64,000 nt of DNA. Origin: Caulobacter flavus (lineage in GTDB: Bacteria > Pseudomonadota > Alphaproteobacteria > Caulobacterales > Caulobacteraceae). The stretch spans positions 4,624,001 to 4,688,000 of the forward strand of contig NZ_CP026100.1 in assembly GCF_003722335.1 (NCBI RefSeq). The letters are read 5' to 3'. Every line of letters starts with the position of its first letter. The first letter of the stretch is position 1. Shown here in pieces: positions 1 through 8,085 of this stretch. The notes below the pieces were generated by a model. The model did no database searches. It worked only from the letters and a program-made list of their open reading frames with translations, and was not told the DNA's origin. The position numbers and the translations under genes were made by a program.

Positions 1-35
1 TGGCGAGCGGGCCGGGCCTGGGATAAACCCCTGCC

Positions 36-595
36 ATGGTGAGTGACATCGACGCCCAAACCGGCGCTCCGCCGGACGCTCTGGCGTTGGCGCTGCTGCC
101 CGACCCCGCCACGGGATCGGCCTTGGCGCAAGCCGCCGCGGCGTTCGCGGAGAACCACCGCCTGGCCGGACGCCAGGCGCGCCCCGATCAGTTCTCGCTC
201 AGCCTCTTTGAGTTCGGTCCCTATCCAGCCTTGCCCCGTGGCATCGTCCGCCAGGCCCAGGAAGCGGCCCGCCGCGTGGCCCTGCCGGCGCCTTTCGACC
301 TGGTCTTCGACGGTGTCGAGGCGTCCCGGGTCGCTGGCGGGCGAGCTTCACCGGCCCCCAACCGCCGGCGTTGGGCGAGCTACGCCAGGCGCTGGCCGGG
401 GCTCTGGAACATTCGGGCCTAGGCCGAAGCGTCGGTCTTGAATGGCGCGCCCAGATGGCGTTCCTGCAAACCGCCAGCCCGGTCCCGACGACGGCCATCA
501 CCCCGATCCGGTGGCGTCCAACGGAACTGGTGTTGCTTCACGGCCTTTCTCAGCCCGGCCGCCGTATCGTCCTGGCGCGCTGGGCCTTCGGCTAG
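36..595 (+). pseudogene. Frameshifted 2'-5' RNA ligase-like (LigT family) remnant
   Basis: Two frames together resemble a LigT-type 2H phosphoesterase, a family acting on 2'-5' RNA linkages. The first frame (ATG at 36) carries the N-terminal half with the stretch RPDQFSLSLFEFG, where the family normally has an HxT/S motif. The reading then continues one frame over from about 335-345, giving SFTGPQPPALGELRQAL and ending in PTELVLLHG and GRRIVLARWAF, typical of the family C-terminus. The first catalytic His is Ser here, and the second HxT motif cannot be found (AQMAFLQT instead). A frameshift plus loss of both catalytic histidines argues for a decayed gene rather than a sequencing slip. The family call is by motif memory only. 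Confidence 0.6.
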
Positions 596-638
596 ATGCG
601 AACGGGGAGCGGGCCTGCCCGCTGAGCGTTCTCTTCAC

Positions 639-830
639 ATGACCGATCCTGCCTCTCCGACGCCCGATCCCGCACCCGGCCGACCACCGAGCGAAGTCCC
701 GCCAGGCTCGCCCAGGCCTGAATTCGACGACCCGGTGATCCCGTTCGAAGATCCCATGCCGGCTTCGCCGATGCCGAGTCCCGACGATGGCCGGCCCTAC
801 GACACGCCGCCCGACCTCGTCCGGCCATAG
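639..830 (+). CDS. Small proline-rich hypothetical protein
   Basis: A 63-residue product starting MTDPASPTPDPAPG. It is rich in Pro, Asp and Ser, has no membrane segment and is probably disordered. I do not recognise a family. The reading frame is open upstream, but the ATG at 639 begins the part with protein-like composition. No strong Shine-Dalgarno sequence is visible. It lies alone between the decayed RNA ligase and the imuA promoter. Confidence 0.4.
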   Translation: MTDPASPTPDPAPGRPPSEVPPGSPRPEFDDPVIPFEDPMPASPMPSPDDGRPYDTPPDLVRP

Positions 831-974
831 ACGGCGATAACGGCGGGCATCCTGCGTCAGACTCGGACGCCCGCAAAAATTTGAATCCCGCCAATCCCTT
901 GCCGGGATTGAGACTCCGTCGTGGCGCGGCGCCGCGCCGCACGCCAGGGCTGATTGACTCGCCAAGCGTCATGA

Positions 975-989
975 GAACAAAGATGGAAC
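975..989 (+). promoter_or_regulatory. LexA operator (SOS box) of the imuA-imuB-dnaE2 operon
   Basis: GAAC-N7-GAAC on the plus strand, which is GTTC-N7-GTTC on the minus strand, exactly the alphaproteobacterial LexA recognition pattern. It ends only 17 bases before the imuA ATG, so bound LexA would cover the start region. This matches the known SOS control of this cassette in Caulobacter and relatives. Confidence 0.9.
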
Positions 990-1006
990 ATATCCGTTTT
1001 TAACCC

Positions 1007-1768
1007 ATGTCCCTTGCCCGCACCCCCGCCGCGCTCGACGCGCTCCGCCGCCAGGTCCGCCTGATCGAGACCGCCGACGCGGCCGCGCGAACGGTGCTGC
1101 CGTTCGGCGTGCCGCAGATCGACGAGCGCCTGCCTGGCGGCGGCCTGGCGATCGGCGCCCTGCACGAGGTGGCCGGCGGCGCGGACGGCGCCTTGCATGC
1201 CGCCACCCCCGCCCGCTTCGCGGCCGGCATCCTGGCCCGCGCCCCGGGGCCGGTGCTCTGGTGTCTGCGCCAGCGGGACCTGTTCGCCCCGGCCCTGGCC
1301 CAGGTGGGCCTGCCCCCGGCCCGTGTGATCTTCGCCGAGGCCGGCGACGAGGCCGGGGTCCTGGCCTGCATGGAGGAAGGCCTGCGCTGGCCGGGCCTGG
1401 CGGGCGTCGTCGGCGAGGTCGGCAAGCTGTCGATGACCGCCTCGCGGCGGCTTCAGCTGGCGGCCGAGAAGAGCGGCCAGATGGCCATCGCCATCCGAAG
1501 ATGGCGCAGGGTGGCCGACGCCGCCGACCTTGGCCAGCCGACCGCGGCGGCCACGCGCTGGCGGGTCTCGGCCCTGCCCTCCTCGCCCCTTCCCACCGCC
1601 GGCGTGGGACGGCCGCGCTGGTTCCTTGAGCTCTTCCGTTGCCGCGCCGGCGAAGCCTTCGACCTTGAGATAGAAGCCTGTGACGCCAAGGGTCATCTCC
1701 GTCTTCCTGCCCCGCTGGCCGACCGACCGGCTGCGTCGCGGCCAGGGCAAGGCCGCGCCGCCGCCTGA
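1007..1768 (+). CDS. imuA: ImuA, SOS mutasome accessory protein
   Basis: 253 residues, a normal length for ImuA, a RecA/SulA-like accessory factor of damage-induced translesion mutagenesis. The conserved N-terminal block PFGVPQIDERLPGGGLAIGALHEV is present around residues 32-56, followed by the family's FAAGILAR and PVLWCLRQRDLFAPAL stretches. It is the first gene of imuA-imuB-dnaE2. Its 3' end overlaps imuB by 89 bases in another frame. The ATG lies just behind the LexA box, with no clear ribosome binding site in the short leader. The C-terminal 25 residues, beyond the imuB start, are low-complexity and may be dispensable. Confidence 0.93.
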   Translation: MSLARTPAALDALRRQVRLIETADAAARTVLPFGVPQIDERLPGGGLAIGALHEVAGGADGALHAATPARFAAGILARAPGPVLWCLRQRDLFAPALAQVGLPPARVIFAEAGDEAGVLACMEEGLRWPGLAGVVGEVGKLSMTASRRLQLAAEKSGQMAIAIRRWRRVADAADLGQPTAAATRWRVSALPSSPLPTAGVGRPRWFLELFRCRAGEAFDLEIEACDAKGHLRLPAPLADRPAASRPGQGRAAA

Positions 1769-3203
1769 GACGCCGGTGGTCATGGTCGGCCGCGTCGGGC
1801 GTCGGCGCGCGATCGCGCATCTCAACTTCGCCGCCGCCCAGGCGGGGCTGCGCATCGGCCAAGCGGTCGCCCACGCCACGGCCCTGGTCCCCGGCCTGCT
1901 GCTTCACGACCTGGACGTCGATGGAGATCAAGCCGCCCTGCACCGCCTGGCGCTGTGGGCCCAGAAGCTCTACTCGCCCACCGTCGCACCGGACGGCGCC
2001 GACGGCCTGGTGATCGACGCCACCGGCTGCGCCCATCTCTTCGGCGGCGAGGAAAAGATGGCCATCGCCATCCGTGAGCGCCTCTCCAAGGTCGGCCTGA
2101 CCGCCACCGTCGCCATCGCCGACAGCTGGGGCGGCGCCCACGCCCTGGCCCGGTTCAGTCGGCGAGCGATCTTCGTAGCCACGCCCGGGACCACGGGCCG
2201 CGAAATCAGCCTGCTGCCCGCCGCGGCATTGCGCCTTCCCGCCGATCTCGTCGAAGGGCTCGGACGGCTGGGTTTTGACACTATCGGCGAGCTGGAGGCC
2301 ACGCCCAAGGGCCCGCTGGTCCATCGCCTGGGCGCCGAGCCGGTCCTGCGCCTGGATCAGGCCTTCGGGCGCAAGGCCGAGCCGATCGAGCCGGTCATGG
2401 CGGCGGAGACCCTGCATGTGCGCAAGATCTTCGCCGAGCCGATAGGCGCACCCGAGACCATGGCCCGCTATCTGACGCAGCTGACCCAGGCGCTGTGCGC
2501 CGTCCTGGAGGAAGCCGGCCTGGGCGCCAAGCGCCTGGACGCCTGGTTCCACCGTGTCGACAACCGCATCGAGATGGCGCGCATTGGTTTGGCTTCGCCG
2601 TCGCGGAACGCCAAGCGGCTGGCCAAGCTGCTGTGCGAGAAGCTGGAGACCGTCGATCCGGGCTTTGGCGTCGAGAAGATCGTGCTGGCCGCGCCTGGCG
2701 CCGAGCGGCTGGTCTACAAGCAGGCCAAGGCGCTGGAGGCCGACCAGGCCGTCGACCTCTCCGGCCTGATCGACACCCTCTCCAACCGCTTGGGACCCGA
2801 GCACGTCTACCGCCTGGCCAGCGCCGAGAGCGACCTGCCCGAGCGATCGGTGCGCCTGGCCCCGCCCCTGGACGCGCCGGAAAGCTTTTCCTGGCCCGCC
2901 GACTGGCCGCGGCCGACCCGGTTCTTCCCGCGGCCGGAGCCGATCGACACCGTGGCCCTGCTGCCCGACGCCCCGCCTGCCGCCTTTACCTGGCGCGGAA
3001 CCCGCCATCGCGTGCGCTGCGCCGACGGTCCTGAGCGGGTGTTCGGCGAATGGTGGAAGGCCGACGCCGAACTGGCCCGCAGCCGCGACTATTTCCAGGT
3101 CGAGGACGACAGCGGCGAGCGGTTCTGGATCTTCCGCGACGGCGACGGCGAGGACGCGCAGACCGGAACCCAACGCTGGTTCATGGCGGGGGTCTTTGGA
3201 TGA
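1680..3203 (+). CDS. imuB: ImuB, catalytically inactive Y-family polymerase-like protein
   Basis: 507 residues starting at GTG (TPRVISVFLPRWPTDRLRR), the usual ImuB N-terminus. ImuB is a Y-family polymerase homologue that has lost its active site and bridges DnaE2, ImuA and the beta clamp. At the palm motif, where active enzymes have Asp-Glu, this protein reads VIDATGCAHLFGG, consistent with inactivity. The C-terminus RFWIFRDG...RWFMAGVFG is the conserved ImuB end. The ATG of dnaE2 overlaps the stop by four bases (ATGA), indicating translational coupling. A later start is possible, but the conserved FLPRWP block argues for the GTG. Confidence 0.92.
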   Translation: MTPRVISVFLPRWPTDRLRRGQGKAAPPPETPVVMVGRVGRRRAIAHLNFAAAQAGLRIGQAVAHATALVPGLLLHDLDVDGDQAALHRLALWAQKLYSPTVAPDGADGLVIDATGCAHLFGGEEKMAIAIRERLSKVGLTATVAIADSWGGAHALARFSRRAIFVATPGTTGREISLLPAAALRLPADLVEGLGRLGFDTIGELEATPKGPLVHRLGAEPVLRLDQAFGRKAEPIEPVMAAETLHVRKIFAEPIGAPETMARYLTQLTQALCAVLEEAGLGAKRLDAWFHRVDNRIEMARIGLASPSRNAKRLAKLLCEKLETVDPGFGVEKIVLAAPGAERLVYKQAKALEADQAVDLSGLIDTLSNRLGPEHVYRLASAESDLPERSVRLAPPLDAPESFSWPADWPRPTRFFPRPEPIDTVALLPDAPPAAFTWRGTRHRVRCADGPERVFGEWWKADAELARSRDYFQVEDDSGERFWIFRDGDGEDAQTGTQRWFMAGVFG

Positions 3204-6200
3204 GCGCGCCGGCCTGCCCGCAGGTCCAGGACGACCTTGGCTCCTATGTCGAGCTGCAATGCGCCTCGCACTTTTCGCTGCTGCGCGGGGCGTCTTCGCC
3301 GGGCGAACTCTTCGACGAGGCTCAGCGTCTCGGTTACCGGGCGCTGGCGGTCTGCGACCGCAACAGCGTCGCCGGGATCGTGCGCGCCCACATCGCCGCC
3401 AAGGCCACGGGCCTGCGCCTGATCGTCGGCTGCGAACTGGTGCTGCGCGATGGCATGACCCTCCTGGTCTATCCGACCGATCGGGCCGCCTACGGCCGGC
3501 TCTGCCGCCTGCTCTCTCTTGGTAAGGCCCGAGCCGGCAAGGGCGAATGCGACCTGACCCTCGACGATGTCGCGACCTACGCGCAGGGCCTGATCGCCAT
3601 CCTCGTGCCCGAAGCGCCCGACGCGGCCTGCGCCCTGCAGCTGAAGAAGGTAGCGGCGATCTTCGGGGCCGACGCCCACCTGGCCCTGACCCTGCGCCGC
3701 CGCCCTGGCGACGCCCTGCGCCTCTATCAGCTCGAGGCCCTGGCCCGGGCTGCCGGCGTGACGCCGGTGGTCACCAATCGGGTGCTGTTCCACGAAAAGG
3801 CCCGCCGCCTGCTGCAGGATGTCATCACCTGCATCCGCGAGGGGACCACGATCGACGATGTCGGCTTCAGGCGCGATCGCCACGCCGACCGCTACCTGAA
3901 GGCGCCGGCCGAGATCCATCGGCTGCTGGCCAAGCACCCCGAAGCGATCGCCGCCTCGCTCGCCATCGCCCGGCGCTGCCGGTTCAGCCTCGATGAGCTT
4001 TCCTACCAGTATCCGCATGAGGTCAGCGAGCCGGGCGCCACCCCGCAGGAGACGCTGGAGCGCCTGACCTGGGAAGGCGCGGCCCAACGCTATCCCGAGG
4101 GCGTGCCGCCCGAGGTAGAAAGGGCGCTGGCCCACGAGCTGCGCCTGATCGGCCTCTTGGGCTACGCGCCCTACTTCCTGACCGTCCATTCCATCGTCCG
4201 GTTCGCCCGCAGCCGCGACATCCTCTGCCAGGGCCGCGGCTCGGCCGCCAATTCGGCGGTCTGCTACGTGCTGGGGGTCACCTCGATCGATCCCGAGCGC
4301 AACGATCTCCTCTTCGAGCGCTTCGTCTCCCAGGAGCGCAACGAGCCGCCGGACATCGATGTGGATTTCGAGCACGAGCGGCGCGAGATCGTCATGCAGT
4401 GGATCTTCGAGACCTATGGCCGCCATCGCGCCGCCCTGGTCGCGGTCGTCCAGCGTTTTCGCCCGCGGGGCGCGGTGCGCGACGTGGGCAAGGTGTTGGG
4501 CCTGCCTGAGGACATGACCAAGGCCCTGTCCAGCCAGGTCTGGAGCTTCAGCCGCGAGGAGATCGAGGAAAAGCACGCCCGCAACATTGGCCTGGACCTG
4601 TCGGACCGCCGACTGCGGCTGACCCTGGAACTGGCCCAGCAGCTGCTCAACACCCCGCGCCACTTTTCCCAGCACCCGGGCGGGTTCGTGCTGACCGAGG
4701 ACCGCCTGGACGAGCTCGTCCCGATCGAGCCGGCGCGGATGGACGGCCGCCAGATCATCGAATGGGACAAGGACGACATCGACGAATTGAAGTTCATGAA
4801 GGTCGATGTGCTGGCGCTGGGCATGCTGACCTGCCTGAAGCGCGGCCTCGACCTCCTCGCCGAGTACAAGGACGTCCACAAGGACCTGGCCACCATCCCG
4901 CCGGAGGATCCGCGCACCTATGCGATGATCCGCCGGGCCGACACCCTGGGCGTCTTCCAGATCGAGAGCCGGGCCCAGATGGCCATGCTGCCAAGGCTCA
5001 AGCCCCGCTCTTTCTACGACCTCGTCATCGAGGTCGCCATCGTCCGGCCAGGGCCCATCCAAGGCGCCATGGTCCACCCGTACCTGCGCCGCCGCGAGGG
5101 AAAGGAGAAGGTCGAATACCCCCTTCCCGCTCTGGAGAAGGTGTTGGGCAAGACCTTGGGGGTGCCGCTGTTTCAGGAACAGGCCATGCGGATGGCGATC
5201 GAGTGCGCGGGGTTCACGCCCGGCGAGGCCGACCAGCTGCGCCGCTCGATGGCGACCTTCAAGTTCACCGGCGGCGTCTCCCACTTCAAGGCCAAGCTCG
5301 TCGGCGGCATGGTCGAGCGCGGCTATCCGCAGGATTTCGCCGAGAAGACCTTCAGCCAGTTGGAAGGCTTCGGCTCCTACGGCTTTCCGGAAAGCCACGC
5401 GGCCAGCTTCGCCATGCTGGCCTACGCCTCATCCTGGCTCAAATGCCACCATCCGGACGTCTTCTGCGCCGCCCTGCTCAACAGCCAGCCGATGGGCTTC
5501 TACCAGCCGGCCCAGATCGTCCGCGACGCGATCGAGCACGGCGTCGAGGTCCGCCCGATCTGCATCAACGCCTCGCGCTGGGACTGCACGCTGGAGCCGA
5601 TCGGGGATACCGGTCGCCACGCAGTGCGCCTGGGCCTGAGGATGATCAGGGGCCTGGCCGACGGCGAGGCCGCGGCCATTATCCTGGCCCGGGGCGAGGA
5701 CCCCTACGCCTCGATCAACGACGTCTGGCGTCGGTCCGGCGCCAAGCCCGGCGCCCTGGCCAGGCTGGCCGAGGCCGACGCCTTCCTGCCTAGTCTCAGA
5801 TTGGCCAGGCGCGAGGCCGGCTGGGCGATCAAGGCGCTGCGCGACGAGGCCCTGCCGCTGTTCGATCAGCCGGGCGCGAGCGAGCTCAATGAACCGGCCG
5901 TATCGCTGAAGCCGATGACCGAGGGCCGCGAGATCGTCGAGGACTATGGCCATGTGGGGCTAAGCCTGCGCCGCCATCCGCTGGCCCTGCTCCGCAATGA
6001 CCTGACCCAGCGCCGCCGCGCGCCCTGCCGCGACGTCGCCCAAGGCCGGGACGGCCAGTTCATCCAGACGGCGGGTCTCGTCCTGGTGCGCCAGATGCCC
6101 GGCAGCGCCAAGGGCGTCCTCTTCATGACCATCGAGGATGAGACCGGCGTGGCCAACCTGGTGGTCTGGCGCACGCTCTACGACAAGCAGCGTCGCATCG

Positions 6201-6607
6201 CCCTGGGCGCGCACCTGCTCGGCGTCGACGGCCGGATCCAGCGCGAGGGCGAGGTCCATTCCAGTTCCATGGCTACGAGGGCCATCGTCGGGTCGTGTCC
6301 TTCGGCTGGTCCTACGATTTTGCCCGCGGCGTGCTCGAGCCCGCCGCGCCAATCCCCGACGTCCTGCTGCCGCTGCGGGCCAAGGTCGCGGCCCTTGCCG
6401 GCCGGGATCCGGAGGCGTTTCGCCAGGCCCTGGCCATCGAATATGCGCCTGGTGCCGGCATCGGCTGGCACCGCGACCGGCCTCAGTGCGAGATCGTCGC
6501 GGGCGTGTCGTTGGGCTCCAGCTGTCCGTTCCGCTTCCGGCGCCGGCGCGATGAGGGGTTCGAGCGCGCCACCCTGCGCCCCGCGCCGCGCTCGGCCTAT
6601 CTGCTGA
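3200..6607 (+). CDS. dnaE2: DnaE2 (ImuC) error-prone polymerase III alpha subunit with replaced C-terminus
   Basis: Error-prone C-family polymerase, the catalytic part of the SOS mutasome. The start is the ATG overlapping the imuB stop. It has an N-terminal PHP domain (YVELQCASHFSLLRGASSP), the polymerase core with GRGSAANSAVCYVLG and the catalytic PDIDVDF motif, a helix-hairpin-helix region, and the OB-fold (GVLFMTIEDETGVANLVVW). Native-looking sequence runs to about 6255 (roughly 1,018 residues, ending GRIQREGEV). The remaining 117 codons are an AlkB-like gene read in the wrong frame. The last 50-60 residues typical of the family are therefore missing. Catalytic parts are intact, so polymerase activity may persist, but the C-terminal function is uncertain. 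A chimeric assembly is also possible. Confidence 0.9.
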   Translation: MSAPACPQVQDDLGSYVELQCASHFSLLRGASSPGELFDEAQRLGYRALAVCDRNSVAGIVRAHIAAKATGLRLIVGCELVLRDGMTLLVYPTDRAAYGRLCRLLSLGKARAGKGECDLTLDDVATYAQGLIAILVPEAPDAACALQLKKVAAIFGADAHLALTLRRRPGDALRLYQLEALARAAGVTPVVTNRVLFHEKARRLLQDVITCIREGTTIDDVGFRRDRHADRYLKAPAEIHRLLAKHPEAIAASLAIARRCRFSLDELSYQYPHEVSEPGATPQETLERLTWEGAAQRYPEGVPPEVERALAHELRLIGLLGYAPYFLTVHSIVRFARSRDILCQGRGSAANSAVCYVLGVTSIDPERNDLLFERFVSQERNEPPDIDVDFEHERREIVMQWIFETYGRHRAALVAVVQRFRPRGAVRDVGKVLGLPEDMTKALSSQVWSFSREEIEEKHARNIGLDLSDRRLRLTLELAQQLLNTPRHFSQHPGGFVLTEDRLDELVPIEPARMDGRQIIEWDKDDIDELKFMKVDVLALGMLTCLKRGLDLLAEYKDVHKDLATIPPEDPRTYAMIRRADTLGVFQIESRAQMAMLPRLKPRSFYDLVIEVAIVRPGPIQGAMVHPYLRRREGKEKVEYPLPALEKVLGKTLGVPLFQEQAMRMAIECAGFTPGEADQLRRSMATFKFTGGVSHFKAKLVGGMVERGYPQDFAEKTFSQLEGFGSYGFPESHAASFAMLAYASSWLKCHHPDVFCAALLNSQPMGFYQPAQIVRDAIEHGVEVRPICINASRWDCTLEPIGDTGRHAVRLGLRMIRGLADGEAAAIILARGEDPYASINDVWRRSGAKPGALARLAEADAFLPSLRLARREAGWAIKALRDEALPLFDQPGASELNEPAVSLKPMTEGREIVEDYGHVGLSLRRHPLALLRNDLTQRRRAPCRDVAQGRDGQFIQTAGLVLVRQMPGSAKGVLFMTIEDETGVANLVVWRTLYDKQRRIALGAHLLGVDGRIQREGEVHSSSMATRAIVGSCPSAGPTILPAACSSPPRQSPTSCCRCGPRSRPLPAGIRRRFARPWPSNMRLVPASAGTATGLSARSSRACRWAPAVRSASGAGAMRGSSAPPCAPRRARPIC

Positions 6608-6705
6608 CGGGTCCTTCACGCGAGACCTGGGAGCATTCGATCCCGCCGGTCGAGGTCCTGCGCTATTCGGTGACCTTCCGCACCTTCCGCGACGCCCAGG
6701 TCTAG
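6256..6705 (+). pseudogene. 5'-truncated AlkB-like 2-oxoglutarate/Fe(II) dioxygenase
   Basis: The frame starting near 6256 reads PFQFHGYEGHRRVVSFGWSYDF, which joins an AlkB-family protein in its middle and continues to its normal end. AlkB enzymes remove alkyl groups from nucleic acid bases. The catalytic set is present: HxD (WHRD), the distal His (WEHSIPP) and the 2-oxoglutarate Arg (LRYSVTFR). The first 45-60 residues expected for the family are absent, because the gene is joined directly to the 3' part of dnaE2. A downstream start at 6295 would give 136 residues, probably too short for a working enzyme. Its stop overlaps the stop of the convergent gene. Confidence 0.75.
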
Positions 6706-7091
6706 GGCGCGTCTTCGCCAAGATCGAGCGCCACCAGCCAGTCGGCGATCAGGGCCCCTGCCATGGCTTCGAACCGGGCGGCCAGCAGCTTGGGAATCCG
6801 AGCGGCCAGTCCGCCGTGGCTCTTGACCAGGCCGCCCCCGGTCAGGCCGACGAGCAATTCCAGCTGGGCGGCGGCGTCTCGCGGCGCTCCGGCCGCGCCG
6901 ATCACGCTCGCGCCCGGCGGGAAGACGAAGCGGTAGACGATGACCGGGCGCGTGGCCTGCGCGTAAGTCGCCAGGCGTTCGCGACGGGCGGCGACGTCTT
7001 CGAGGTCGACGACCACGCCGATGGCGTCGTCCAGAAGCTCTTGCGGCTCACGGAAGATCTCGGCGGCCGGGGCCGCGGCGATGTTGGGCAT
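6702..7091 (-). CDS. Conserved-looking hypothetical protein
   Basis: 129 residues from the ATG (MPNIAAAPAAEIFREPQELL); a TTG at 7130 would add 13. The protein contains a VIVYRFVFPPGASVIGAAG block and an Ala/Leu-rich C-terminal helix region. It has no signal peptide or clear membrane segment. I do not recognise the family. It converges on the truncated AlkB gene with overlapping stop codons and lies downstream of the KTSC gene on the same strand, with which it could be cotranscribed. Confidence 0.55.
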   Translation of the reverse strand: MPNIAAAPAAEIFREPQELLDDAIGVVVDLEDVAARRERLATYAQATRPVIVYRFVFPPGASVIGAAGAPRDAAAQLELLVGLTGGGLVKSHGGLAARIPKLLAARFEAMAGALIADWLVALDLGEDAP

Positions 7092-7219
7092 GGAGACGAT
7101 ATGGGGAGCGCCGGCGTCGTCGTCCAGCAACGACCGGGCGGAGTCGGCCGGCCCGTGGCGGCGGAGGGCATGCGCGCGGGCCGGTCTCCCCGTCCGCCTG
7201 ATACGCCACGCGGCGGACC

Positions 7220-7450
7220 CTAGAAAAGCGAGCCTTGGCGCCGATCGGTTCCAACCTCCACCGGCGCGGCGTCATAGCGGTCGCGGATCGTGGCGTTGAA
7301 ATATTCGCCCTTGGCGAAGGCCAGCCTCAGGCCTTGGGCGACGTCGGCGGGCACGCCCCGGTAGGCATAGACGCGCCCGCTGACGAAGGTGACGGTCAGG
7401 ACCTTGGCCGCTTCGTCATAGGCGAAGGCCTTGATCACCGATGAGGGCAT
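7220..7450 (-). CDS. KTSC domain protein
   Basis: 76 residues with the KTSC-domain pattern: an N-terminal MPSSVIKAFAYDEAAKVLTVTF strand pair, then SGRVYAYRGVP, and FAKGEYFNATIRDRY near the end. These small domains occur alone or fused to synthetases and nucleases; their biochemical role is not well defined. The length is normal for a stand-alone version. It precedes a hypothetical gene on the same strand and follows another small gene nine bases upstream, so a short operon is likely. Confidence 0.85.
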   Translation of the reverse strand: MPSSVIKAFAYDEAAKVLTVTFVSGRVYAYRGVPADVAQGLRLAFAKGEYFNATIRDRYDAAPVEVGTDRRQGSLF

Positions 7451-7459
7451 GGCCTTGGC

Positions 7460-7642
7460 CTAGTGCTTCTGGCGATCACCCTTGTCGCCCTGGCCGCGAC
7501 CGGCGTCGTTCTTGGCGTGCTGGCGCTGGTCGGCGGCCAGCGACTTGCGGACGTCGACCGACTCCTTGATGCGGCCTTGGTCGTCGCGGCGGATGTAGCG
7601 CTTGTCGCCGTCGTGCGGCTCGATCAGTTCACGTTTGGACAT
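7460..7642 (-). CDS. Small hydrophilic conserved protein
   Basis: 60 residues, MSKRELIEPHDGDKRYIRRD at the start and a Lys/Gln/Asp-rich tail ending GDRQKH. This type of small, very hydrophilic protein is common in alphaproteobacteria and has no known function. The ATG was chosen over a longer open frame because GGAGGAC lies at the right distance upstream (7651-7657). It is divergent from the DUF3606 gene and may share control in that intergenic region. Confidence 0.7.
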   Translation of the reverse strand: MSKRELIEPHDGDKRYIRRDDQGRIKESVDVRKSLAADQRQHAKNDAGRGQGDKGDRQKH

Positions 7643-7710
7643 GGCGATAAGTCCTCCTTCGAAATGACGAATCCGCAGGCAAGGCAAACCGTTCCCGCGA
7701 CGCGGCGACG

Positions 7711-7736
7711 GGAACATCCGGCCCGGGCCATCGGTT
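7711..7736 (+). promoter_or_regulatory. Possible EcfG (sigma-T type) promoter before the DUF3606 gene
   Basis: GGAAC at 7711, a 17-base spacer and GGTT at 7733. The alphaproteobacterial general-stress consensus is GGAAC-N16/17-CGTT, so one base of the -10 differs. It lies 21 bases before the DUF3606 ATG. Confidence 0.4.
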
Positions 7737-7756
7737 CTGACGGCAGGAGGAGCCCG

Positions 7757-8077
7757 ATGCCGCAAAAGCCTTTCACCCAACCCAGCCAGGTCGCCCCGGT
7801 GGAGGGCGAGGTCACGGTCCGAGGGCCTGGGTCGGCGGGCCTTTCGATGACGCCGCAGGCCGCTCGCGAGACTGGATCGCGCCTCCAGAGCGCGGCCGAT
7901 CGGGCCGAGGCCGGGCATGTGGAACAGATCGACCTGGAGGATGAGGCGGCCCTGGGCCGTTGGGCGGAGCGGCTCGGCGTCGATACCGACGCCGTCCGCA
8001 ACGCCGTCATCGCCGTGGGGCCCGACAGCGAGGCGGTAGCCCTGCGCCTGACCTCGGCGCGTGGCGCGGCCGACTAG
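7757..8077 (+). CDS. DUF3606 domain protein
   Basis: 106 residues. The C-terminal half (IDLEDEAALGRWAERLGVDTDAVRNAVIAVGPDSEAVALRL) is a DUF3606 domain, a short helical module of unknown function; the N-terminal half looks disordered. The ATG at 7757 has an excellent AGGAGG seven bases upstream (7745-7750). A related DUF3606 protein is encoded at 58037-58231. A possible general-stress promoter precedes it. The stop is followed eight bases later by the TTG start of the exonuclease gene, so the two are probably cotranscribed. Confidence 0.8.
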   Translation: MPQKPFTQPSQVAPVEGEVTVRGPGSAGLSMTPQAARETGSRLQSAADRAEAGHVEQIDLEDEAALGRWAERLGVDTDAVRNAVIAVGPDSEAVALRLTSARGAAD

Positions 8078-8085
8078 GCCGCGCC

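Noticed and set aside
969..3173. Long minus-strand frame opposite imuA-imuB
   Set aside because: Shadow of the codon bias of the plus-strand genes; composition is low-complexity Gly/Arg/Ala, with no known domain.
3089..5398. Long minus-strand frame opposite dnaE2
   Set aside because: Mirror frame of a strongly conserved gene; no independent ribosome binding site or domain.
6256..6607. The C-terminal 117 codons of dnaE2 as a new domain
   Set aside because: They are the AlkB-like coding sequence read out of frame, so not a selected protein segment.
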